DNA of 5,335 bases, from positions 1 to 5,335 of the forward strand of contig CBFHVG010000034.1 in the NCBI GenBank assembly GCA_965659005.1, given 5' to 3'. This DNA comes from CAYPTY01 sp965659005. GTDB taxonomy: Bacteria; Bacteroidota; Rhodothermia; Balneolales; Balneolaceae. Positions 1 through 5,335 of the stretch are shown here, in pieces. The notes under the pieces were generated by a model. It worked only from the letters and a program-made list of their open reading frames with translations, was not told the origin of the DNA and did no database searches. A program made the position numbers and the translations under genes. The first letter of the stretch is position 1, and each line of letters begins with the position of its first letter.

Positions 1-260
1 TTAATCCAGCTCACCCAGATCATGCCATCTTTCTTGATAAAATCCTTTAATGGTGGGAAATCCCGATGAAGAGTTAACTCGGAATCAGCAAAGAGGTGAA
101 CAAAATCGAGAGGTTCTTCAAATTGAGATTGGATGTATTCGATGCCAGGCGGATTCCCAAGTAAATCCTGATAGTCATGAGGTTCATGAATCAGCAACGC
201 TCTGAAACCTTCTTTCAAGCCAAGTTTTTTCTGTAGTGGTGTGCCTGAATAACCAGCCAT
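1..260 (-). CDS. DUF3052-type protein, N-terminal part (runs off left edge)
   Basis: Reading the minus strand from the ATG at 260-258 gives 86 codons with no stop before the window edge, so this is the N-terminal part of a gene that continues to the left. The protein opens MAGYSGTPLQKKLGLKEG and has a W-V-S-W-I stretch at residues 82-86. That opening and the late tryptophan-rich segment are what I recognise from the DUF3052 family, small cytoplasmic proteins of roughly 130-150 residues with no established biochemical role. No signal peptide or membrane segment is visible. The start overlaps the stop of the upstream membrane-protein gene by one base (TAATG), which suggests translational coupling and one transcript. 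The TTAA at the very edge is not an in-frame stop: the last complete codon is ATT (Ile86), followed by two bases of the next codon. Family assignment is from memory of the N-terminal motif; function is unknown. Confidence 0.8.
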   Translation of the reverse strand, partial: MAGYSGTPLQKKLGLKEGFRALLIHEPHDYQDLLGNPPGIEYIQSQFEEPLDFVHLFADSELTLHRDFPPLKDFIKKDGMIWVSWI

Positions 261-604
261 TATTTAAAGTAGCTAAGAATATTGTTTATGGTTTTTTCAT
301 TCAGAATTCCGGCCATCAGAGAAACAAACCAGATGAAATACTGATCGTAAGGGTTCAATGATTTTACGAAAGGCAGAAATACCCCAACTCCCCAAACCAA
401 AGCCTGAAGGATTATAAAAGTATATAGAAAGCGCACAATGAATATGATTACAGGATTTTTATCCTTGAATTTCATCTCGGTAAATCGCTGTTCATCCTCT
501 TCCATTTTCGTCATGTGAAGAATACTCTGCTCCATTTCTTTTCGCGCCATCTCGCGCTTTCGGATCTCTACCAGCTCTTCTCGTGAAATTTTCTGTTTCG
601 CCAT
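260..604 (-). CDS. Small membrane protein of unknown function, charged N-terminal helix plus two membrane segments
   Basis: I do not recognise this 114-residue protein. Residues 1-49 are very rich in Lys, Arg, Glu and Met with no proline, so they probably form a long charged, perhaps coiled-coil, helix. A strongly hydrophobic stretch follows at about 51-80, then a short polar link (KSLNPYDQ, 81-88) and a second hydrophobic stretch at about 89-101. The C-terminus is short and ends in Lys. A likely topology is both ends in the cytoplasm with a hairpin in the inner membrane (inference). The ATG at 604-602 is the chosen start; the bases before it (AAATTTAATTGCATAG, minus strand) contain no Shine-Dalgarno sequence, as is usual in Bacteroidota-like genomes. 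Its stop codon shares one base with the ATG of the DUF3052-type gene, so the two are probably translated together and may share a role. Confidence is high that it is a gene, nil on function. Confidence 0.75.
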   Translation of the reverse strand: MAKQKISREELVEIRKREMARKEMEQSILHMTKMEEDEQRFTEMKFKDKNPVIIFIVRFLYTFIILQALVWGVGVFLPFVKSLNPYDQYFIWFVSLMAGILNEKTINNILSYFK

Positions 605-613
605 CTATGCAAT

Positions 614-621
614 TAAATTTG
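614..621 (+). promoter_or_regulatory. Candidate Bacteroidota-type -7 promoter element for the glycosyltransferase gene
   Basis: TAAATTTG matches the Bacteroidota primary sigma factor -7 consensus TAnnTTTG at every fixed base. It lies on the plus strand in the 55-bp divergent gap, 38 bases before the TTG at 660. A weak -33 candidate (TCTG, 592-595, one mismatch to TTTG) lies 18 bases upstream, inside the start of the divergent gene. A transcript starting near 628 would have a leader of about 30 bases. Such a short motif can arise by chance in AT-rich DNA. I found no comparable match on the minus strand for the opposite gene. Confidence 0.35.
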
Positions 622-659
622 AACAATGGATTTTTAATAAAACAACGAATACCGCATCT

Positions 660-1985
660 TTGCTTAATAAATCTAGTACATCTCAAAGCCAAATTCGAGT
701 GGGGCACAAACACAAGCTAAGTCTGATTATCCCAACTACCGGGGATGGGAAAGCCATTCTGGAACATACTTTGTTCACTGTATATGAACATTGTAAGGAC
801 ATCGATCTCGAAATCATCATAATCGATAATGCCAGTATAGATGATACTCACGACTATTTAAATCAACTCGAAGAAGAAGCCTTTCTTAATGCAAAGATCG
901 TTCGAAATAAGGAAAATAAAGGGTTTGCGAGGTCTATAAATCAAGGGCTGGAAATTGCTTCGGGTGAATTTCTGGGCATAATGCACAATGATATCATTTT
1001 GCATGATGATGTGTTTTCAACTCTGATAGAGGCGCTTGAAGAGAATAAGGAGATTGGAATTGCTGCTCCATCAGCAACATCTTGTTTTAATGAAGATCAA
1101 ATATCAGAAAACATCTCTGATAACGATTCTGTTGAATTACGTTTTGCTGATTCCTTTCTATTTGTATTAAGAAGCGGCTTGAAAGTATTCATGGACGAGG
1201 ATTATGAACTCGCCTATTTCGAAGATCAGGATTTATCTATGCAGGTGATCTCAAATGGTTTCAAAATCATCATGCTTCCTCAGTTAGTAGTGGAACATCG
1301 CTATGCCAGTACTTGCCGAATACTGGCTCTTGACCCTGAAAGTGATGTGTTCTGGAAAAATGCAGCCTACTTTGATTCCAAGTGGAGACATGAATCACTT
1401 GTAAAGCCAGAATGGCTGGCCATGCCCGTTGCATCACAACTCATTCAGATTGAACAAATTATCAACCCGAGGTACCCTGAGCATGATCTCATTGATTATA
1501 TTAAACGAATCCTGACGAAAGAAGCTATAACACAGTTATTTAGCATGGATTTAAGCCCAGAATTACTGGCCGTAATCACACGCTTAATGATGATCATCGA
1601 TGATCGCCCACTCCTCCGACGCTTTGAAGACAAGCTGGTTAAACACTCTGTTCCCATTTATCTCGCAAGGGAACTGGCTGAGTATTACTTTGGAAAAAAT
1701 ATTTACTCTCGGGCAGATCTATATGTACAATCAGTTAATGAGGAATACCGAACACTTCCATTCAGAATTATTGAAGCTCAACTACTTGTTGAAAAGAGGG
1801 AGCTTGAGGAAGCAGTTCATCTTCTTCAAGGCCTGATGAGGAATTGCCCATATCATCCGGAACTCCTTAAACTATCCGGTGATATCCATAAGTTCACAGG
1901 AAATAAAGAAGAAGCTAAATCCTTCTACCGTTTAGCAGAGGAAGTGCATCCAAACAGATATAGTAGTGATGAATTACTCTTCTAG
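660..1985 (+). CDS. Family 2 glycosyltransferase with C-terminal TPR-like region
   Basis: A 441-residue protein. Residues about 19-240 form a GT-A glycosyltransferase domain of family 2: the opening strand LSLIIPTT (20-27), the nucleotide-binding aspartate in IIIDNAS (Asp56), the NKGFARSINQG segment (86-96), the metal-binding DxD-type site read here as HND (109-111), the acceptor-side EDxD motif (Glu188, Asp189, Asp191), and a closing VVEH (His213). These enzymes move a sugar from a nucleotide donor to a glycan, lipid or protein; the particular sugar and acceptor cannot be read here. No membrane segment or signal peptide is visible, so it probably works at the cytoplasmic face. Residues about 325-432 are helical with two TPR-like units near 367-431, a likely protein-binding tail. 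The start is uncertain: there is no in-frame ATG before the domain. TTG at 660 is used here, GTG at 699 (Val14) would also leave the domain whole, and neither has a Shine-Dalgarno sequence. No other glycan genes are nearby. Its last 12 bases overlap the convergent gene's end. Confidence 0.88.
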   Translation: MLNKSSTSQSQIRVGHKHKLSLIIPTTGDGKAILEHTLFTVYEHCKDIDLEIIIIDNASIDDTHDYLNQLEEEAFLNAKIVRNKENKGFARSINQGLEIASGEFLGIMHNDIILHDDVFSTLIEALEENKEIGIAAPSATSCFNEDQISENISDNDSVELRFADSFLFVLRSGLKVFMDEDYELAYFEDQDLSMQVISNGFKIIMLPQLVVEHRYASTCRILALDPESDVFWKNAAYFDSKWRHESLVKPEWLAMPVASQLIQIEQIINPRYPEHDLIDYIKRILTKEAITQLFSMDLSPELLAVITRLMMIIDDRPLLRRFEDKLVKHSVPIYLARELAEYYFGKNIYSRADLYVQSVNEEYRTLPFRIIEAQLLVEKRELEEAVHLLQGLMRNCPYHPELLKLSGDIHKFTGNKEEAKSFYRLAEEVHPNRYSSDELLF

Positions 1986-2831
1986 GTAGGATTCGACAAT
2001 AGCTAGGAGTTGCTGAATGTCTTCAATCTTCTCCGGATCTTCAACGTGTTCATAACTATGTACGAGGTTTCTGATTACACGAACCAGAATGTCCAACTCT
2101 GAGGCAATTTGAAAATGATCAGGCTTTGGCTCAATTCCATTCTTTTTAAGGAAAAAGTAGCATTGATCATAAGTTACACTGGCGCCATCATCAAATGGAT
2201 CGATCAGGATTTCTTCACTTTCACCTACAAAGTTCAACATGAAGTGAATAGGCATATTTACGCCGTAAAAAGGCATATCAAGTCGTCTTGCCAGGAAGAT
2301 TACAATCAAGCTTAGTGAGATTGGCAACCCTTTTCTTTTGTCTATAACTGTATTCAAGAAACAGTTATCAGGATGGTGATAGTCTTTATCATCACCAGTA
2401 AAATTCAAATCCTCAAAGACAAACTTAAGCAGAGCTCGCATCTTGCGTTTCTCATCTAACTTATAGCGTACCTGAGGCGTCAAAATTTTAGCAAAATGAT
2501 CCAGTTTTTTTTGATAATCACCGATCCTTAAAGTTGGTGAACCAAAACGGGCAAGTGTTAGAATTGCAATCTCAAGATCAACCCTGCTTTTGATACCTTT
2601 TTCCAGTAAATCAACCAGATCTTCTTGTAAATGCCTGAAAGTTATATCATGAAGAATATCAGTAGCATGTTTTTTCTGAAGCTCATTCTTAGTCTCAGAT
2701 TTGAAGCTATCAAGTAAAGGCACAACTTGCTCTCCCAGCTCTTCAAACCGGTTCTTTACGCTTTCTTTTACAAAGGGGTCGGGATCATCTAGTAAAAACA
2801 GTAACGACTCTATTTCTGTTTTTGAAGTCAT
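1974..2831 (-). CDS. SirB1/transglutaminase-like-fold family protein with helical N-terminal domain
   Basis: A 285-residue soluble protein. The middle region (about 135-215) carries the hallmark of the SirB1-like family with the degenerate transglutaminase fold (Transglut_core2): HHPDNCFLNTVIDKRKG (152-168), then LPISLSLIVIFLARRLDMP (169-187), GVNMPIHFMLNF (190-201) and ILIDPFDDG (208-216). His196 and Asp211 occupy the places of the transglutaminase His and Asp. Where the nucleophilic Cys would normally sit, at the start of the central helix, the family motif has serine (Ser172), so peptidase activity is doubtful; Cys157 lies 15 residues earlier. Residues 1-100 are helical and HEAT-like (for example LLDDPDPFVKESVKNRFEELG), suggesting protein binding. 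The family's biochemical role is unsettled; SirB1 was named for an association with virulence-gene regulation, and homologues are widespread in bacteria with no such role. The ATG at 2831-2829 is the natural start and has no Shine-Dalgarno sequence. The gene stands alone, divergent from the deiminase and convergent with the glycosyltransferase. Confidence 0.85.
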   Translation of the reverse strand: MTSKTEIESLLFLLDDPDPFVKESVKNRFEELGEQVVPLLDSFKSETKNELQKKHATDILHDITFRHLQEDLVDLLEKGIKSRVDLEIAILTLARFGSPTLRIGDYQKKLDHFAKILTPQVRYKLDEKRKMRALLKFVFEDLNFTGDDKDYHHPDNCFLNTVIDKRKGLPISLSLIVIFLARRLDMPFYGVNMPIHFMLNFVGESEEILIDPFDDGASVTYDQCYFFLKKNGIEPKPDHFQIASELDILVRVIRNLVHSYEHVEDPEKIEDIQQLLAIVESYLEE

Positions 2832-2957
2832 ATATAGGTCTAATTCTAAAGCTTAAGTCGGATCATTATAATGACCTGTAAATACAAATCCTTGTGAAAC
2901 TTGGTTCCTTTAACTAGTATATTTATCCTGAATTAAGCCCCAATTATTTTATAAAAC
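2832..2957. promoter_or_regulatory. Divergent intergenic region, presumably holding promoters for both flanking genes
   Basis: This 126-bp, AT-rich gap lies between two genes transcribed outward, so it should contain the promoter of each. The best plus-strand candidate is TATATTTA at 2918-2925, which matches TAnnTTTG except at the last base and sits 32 bases before the deiminase ATG; a well-spaced -33 element is not evident (TTG at 2901 is too close and TTG at 2892 rather far). No full TAnnTTTG match is visible on the minus strand. TATAAT can be read on both strands inside the palindrome at 2863-2874. Confidence 0.4.
2863..2874. repeat. Perfect 12-bp palindrome TCATTATAATGA, possible operator
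   Basis: TCATTATAATGA equals its own reverse complement. It lies 32 bp upstream of the SirB1-family ATG and 83 bp upstream of the deiminase ATG. A dimeric regulator could bind here and affect either direction, and the TATAAT core could be a promoter -10 on either strand. AT-rich palindromes of this size also arise by chance, and the sequence does not identify any regulator. Confidence 0.25.
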
Positions 2958-4178
2958 ATGCAGATAAAGGTCTCTTCGGAAATTGGAAAACTACAGGGTG
3001 TTATCGTACATACTCCTGGTCATGAAGTTTCTCTGGTGAATCCGGATCTGAAAGACGAATTACTTTTTGATGATATCATTTTTGAGGAAGATGCAAGAAG
3101 AGAACACCTTAATATGATTGATGTTTTTCAAACGGCGATGGGAAAGACCGGCAAGGTTTATGAAATTGTAGACCTTCTGTGTGAAGCTTTCGATGAAGAA
3201 AGTGCCCGCGCTCACTATATCGAACAATTGATTCGGGCTTTTCCTGAGTACAATATTTCAAGTGTTGAAAAACAACTATTGGACCTCAATCGCACAGAGC
3301 TTCTTGATCTTATTATGCAGGGACAACATCCCAGGGTAGAGAACTTTAATATGCACCCGTCACCTAATCTGCTTTTCACAAGAGATCTCGCTGCGGTAAT
3401 TAATGACCATGTTCTAATATCAAGAGCCGCCAAAAGAGCTCGTTTGCGTGAGTCACTAATGGTCGAAACGCTTGTTGATCATCATCCCTTATTCAAAGAC
3501 ATAAAGAAAAATGCTATTCGAATTGAAGACAATCAGTCTATCGAGGGTGGTGACGTTCTAGTCGAATCTAATGATGTTGTTATGATTGGCATGAGTGAGC
3601 GAACATCTTTCAGTGGTTTGATGAAAGCTGCTGAAGCATTACTTGATGGAGTTACAAAGCACATCGTAGCCGTTGATATACCCAAACAACGGGCATCCAT
3701 GCACTTAGATACTATTTTCACCTTTGCCAGTGAAAATGAATGCGTGGCTTTTCCTCCTGCAATCATGGAGCAATCCAATAATGTTGTAATGCTTTCAAGG
3801 CCTGGGGACAAGGTTATAGCAGAGACCGTACCATCGCTAGAATATGCCTTAAATGATTTCCTTGGACGTGATTACACGTTAATCAAATGTGGTGGTGAAG
3901 ACAGAACCACACAATTCCGTGAGCAGTGGACAGATGGAGCCAATATATTTGCACTGGCACCAGGCGTGATTGTTGGCTATGAAAGGAATACTGAAACCTT
4001 TAACACATTAATCAACCACGGTTATCGTTATCTGACACAATTTGAGTTCATTGAAGAGTATGAAGACAAAGCGCTGGAAGAGAACATAAAATTAGCCATC
4101 AGTTTTGAAGGTAATGAGCTTTGTCGAGGGCGCGGCGGTGCTAGGTGTATGACCATGCCTATTTCAAGAAATAATTAA
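2958..4178 (+). CDS. arcA: Arginine deiminase
   Basis: This 406-residue protein matches arginine deiminase (EC 3.5.3.6), which hydrolyses L-arginine to L-citrulline and ammonia in the cytoplasm, and has the usual length (about 405-420). The family opening SEIGKLQGVIVHTPG is at 7-21, with LLFDDI at 35-40. The active-site set is complete: FTRD (Asp143), IEGGD (Glu196), MHLDTIF (His249, Asp251) and the nucleophile Cys397 in GRGGARCMTMP. The segment REQWTDGANIFALAPG (321-336) is also typical. Spacing between these residues agrees with the characterised Pseudomonas enzyme (Asp166, Glu224, His278, Asp280, Cys406). There is no signal peptide. The ATG at 2958 places the conserved opening at residue 7, so the start is secure; only AT-rich sequence precedes it. 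Ornithine carbamoyltransferase, carbamate kinase and an arginine/ornithine antiporter are not adjacent: the next gene, 9 bases on and in the same frame, is a membrane protease. Whether it feeds ATP-forming arginine catabolism or another citrulline/ammonia use is therefore open. The symbol arcA follows the family. Confidence 0.93.
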   Translation: MQIKVSSEIGKLQGVIVHTPGHEVSLVNPDLKDELLFDDIIFEEDARREHLNMIDVFQTAMGKTGKVYEIVDLLCEAFDEESARAHYIEQLIRAFPEYNISSVEKQLLDLNRTELLDLIMQGQHPRVENFNMHPSPNLLFTRDLAAVINDHVLISRAAKRARLRESLMVETLVDHHPLFKDIKKNAIRIEDNQSIEGGDVLVESNDVVMIGMSERTSFSGLMKAAEALLDGVTKHIVAVDIPKQRASMHLDTIFTFASENECVAFPPAIMEQSNNVVMLSRPGDKVIAETVPSLEYALNDFLGRDYTLIKCGGEDRTTQFREQWTDGANIFALAPGVIVGYERNTETFNTLINHGYRYLTQFEFIEEYEDKALEENIKLAISFEGNELCRGRGGARCMTMPISRNN

Positions 4179-4187
4179 CAACACCCA

Positions 4188-5335
4188 TTGGAAGATAATA
4201 AAGACAGTATTCATCGAGATTTTGAGCCTTTTTCTCCATTATCCGATCAGATCCCGAAAAATAAGATCTCTACCGGACAAGCTATAAGGCACATAGTTTT
4301 ATTCATTCTCACTTTCGCAAGTGTGTCTTATACAGGCATACTTTATGTTGGTCTGGGTGGTGATGGTTCTACAATTAACTCTGAATTATTAAGAGGCGTA
4401 ACTTTTGCTTCAGCTCTACTCAGTTTTCTTACTGTTCATGAATTTGGTCACTACTTTGCCGCCGTTTATCACAAGGTAAAAGTGAGTTTACCCTATTTTA
4501 TTCCCTTACCATTGATAGCTATTGGGACACTTGGAGCTATCATCAGAATTAAAGAGCGTATAACCAGAATGCACATTCAGTTTGATATAGGCATTGCTGG
4601 TCCACTGGCTGGGTTTGTTGTTTCATTGATTGTTTTAATCATCGGTTTTTCAACGCTTCCCGAACCAGATTTTATAAATCAATTTGGCGGGCATGATGAA
4701 ACCAAGGCATATATAGCAGAATTCGGAACTTACCCGGATGAGATTCTTGATAAAAACCCGGTTGGAGTACTGATTATTGGTGATACAATCCTTTACTCTT
4801 TCATTGCCTCATTCTTTGATAATGTGCCTCCTATGTGGGAGATGTATCACTTTCCTCTCTTATTCGCCGGCTGGCTGGGACTCTTTTTTACTGCGTTAAA
4901 CCTGATGCCAGTAGGACAGTTGGATGGCGGGCATGTACTATATTCACTTATTGGTTATGATCGTCACAGACAGGTAGCTAGAATATTTTTTGTGCTCTTA
5001 ACTGCATTGGCAGGAGTAAGCGCAATTCCTTTATTGTTTGAGGCTTTGAAAGATATCGACAATGTATACGCCACAGTTTCATGGCTTGTCTGGGCATCTG
5101 TATTATTCGTTTTGATGGTTTCCGCCATGAAAAAAGATCAGCAGTGGACTGCTTTTGGATGGGTAGCTTCTCTTATACTAACGGCCGTTTATATATACAT
5201 CATCGACCCTGAAAGAACTTTCAATGGGAATGCTGTCTGGCTTTTTTGGATCGTATTACTCACCTATTTCATAAAAATTGAGCATCCACCTGTTCTTAAG
5301 GAAGAAGCATTAAGTCCAGGCAGAAAGGTGCTTGG
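4188..5335 (+). CDS. M50-family (site-2 protease type) membrane zinc metalloprotease, C-terminus cut by window edge
   Basis: The frame is open from just after the deiminase stop to the window end, giving 382 codons. It encodes an intramembrane zinc protease of the M50/site-2 protease family, which cuts membrane-spanning substrates in the inner membrane. The zinc site is complete: HEFGH at 84-88 (His84, His88, catalytic Glu85) and NLMPVGQLDGGH at 238-249 (third ligand Asp246). Between them lie PYFIPLPLIAIGTLGAIIRIKE (102-123, the conserved re-entrant region) and GIAGPLAG (135-142). Hydrophobic segments are near 33-57, 69-92, 133-156, 220-240, 263-284, 294-314, 321-339 and 348-362. There is no PDZ domain; the plan resembles the EGY-like branch more than RseP. 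The tail motif EHPPV...LSPGRKVL (365-382) usually precedes one last membrane helix, so probably only a few dozen residues are missing. The only usable start is TTG at 4188-4190: upstream is the in-frame deiminase stop, and later in-frame starts fall inside the first membrane segment or beyond. A shared transcript with the deiminase is likely. The substrate is unknown. Confidence 0.92.
   Translation, partial: MEDNKDSIHRDFEPFSPLSDQIPKNKISTGQAIRHIVLFILTFASVSYTGILYVGLGGDGSTINSELLRGVTFASALLSFLTVHEFGHYFAAVYHKVKVSLPYFIPLPLIAIGTLGAIIRIKERITRMHIQFDIGIAGPLAGFVVSLIVLIIGFSTLPEPDFINQFGGHDETKAYIAEFGTYPDEILDKNPVGVLIIGDTILYSFIASFFDNVPPMWEMYHFPLLFAGWLGLFFTALNLMPVGQLDGGHVLYSLIGYDRHRQVARIFFVLLTALAGVSAIPLLFEALKDIDNVYATVSWLVWASVLFVLMVSAMKKDQQWTAFGWVASLILTAVYIYIIDPERTFNGNAVWLFWIVLLTYFIKIEHPPVLKEEALSPGRKVL

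Noticed and set aside
492..713. Minus-strand open frame of 73 codons across the divergent gap
   Set aside because: It overlaps the membrane-protein gene in another frame, shows no recognisable motif, and spans the gap and the start of the opposite gene. It is best explained as a chance frame.
1592..1605. Perfect 14-bp palindrome GATCATCGATGATC
   Set aside because: It lies inside the glycosyltransferase coding sequence and follows from the Ile-Ile-Asp-Asp codons there; nothing around it suggests a regulatory or attachment site.
1600..1836. Plus-strand open frame of 78 codons inside the glycosyltransferase gene
   Set aside because: It lies wholly inside a well-supported gene in another frame and has no motif of its own.
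2109..2315. Plus-strand open frame of 68 codons opposite the SirB1-family gene
   Set aside because: It is antisense to a region coding for conserved family motifs, and its translation has no recognisable features.
3215..3811. Two minus-strand open frames (3215-3433 and 3533-3811) opposite the deiminase gene
   Set aside because: Both are antisense to the catalytic region of the deiminase; their compositions look like reverse-frame translations and neither has a motif.
2958..5335. A single deiminase-protease fusion protein split by a nonsense mutation
   Set aside because: The deiminase ends normally just after its catalytic Cys motif and the protease starts with a normal cytoplasmic lead before its first membrane segment, so two separate proteins fit better.
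1..5335. tRNA or rRNA genes, CRISPR arrays, insertion sequences, phage or defence genes
   Set aside because: The window is almost fully occupied by ordinary protein genes; I saw no regularly spaced repeats, terminal inverted repeats, transposase motifs or structured RNA signatures in the two gaps of 55 and 126 bp.

Overview
The window looks like an ordinary chromosomal segment from a bacterium of the Bacteroidota/Balneolota kind (FCB group). The evidence is indirect: AT-rich composition by eye, no convincing Shine-Dalgarno sequence before any start, a good match to the Bacteroidota-type -7 promoter element (TAnnTTTG), and protein styles common in that group. The phylum is an inference; genus and species cannot be read from this sequence.

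Layout. Positions 1-604 hold two minus-strand genes that overlap by one base (TAATG): a small two-segment membrane protein of unknown function, then the N-terminal 86 residues of a DUF3052-type protein that runs off the left edge. A 55-bp divergent gap with a candidate plus-strand promoter separates them from a family-2 glycosyltransferase with a TPR-like tail (660-1985, +, probable TTG start). Its 3' end overlaps by 12 bp the end of a convergent SirB1/transglutaminase-like-fold gene (1974-2831, -). A 126-bp divergent intergenic region carrying a perfect 12-bp AT-rich palindrome separates that gene from an arginine deiminase (2958-4178, +) with its full catalytic set. Nine bases after the deiminase stop, in the same frame, a TTG-initiated membrane metalloprotease of the M50/site-2 protease family begins (4188 to beyond 5335, +); it lacks only its extreme C-terminus.

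How the genes relate. The only likely co-transcribed pairs are the unknown membrane protein with DUF3052, and the deiminase with the M50 protease. No other arginine deiminase pathway gene (carbamoyltransferase, carbamate kinase, antiporter) is visible. I see no RNA genes, mobile elements, CRISPR arrays or long repeats. I do not see strong evidence for a new biological system; the findings are modest leads.
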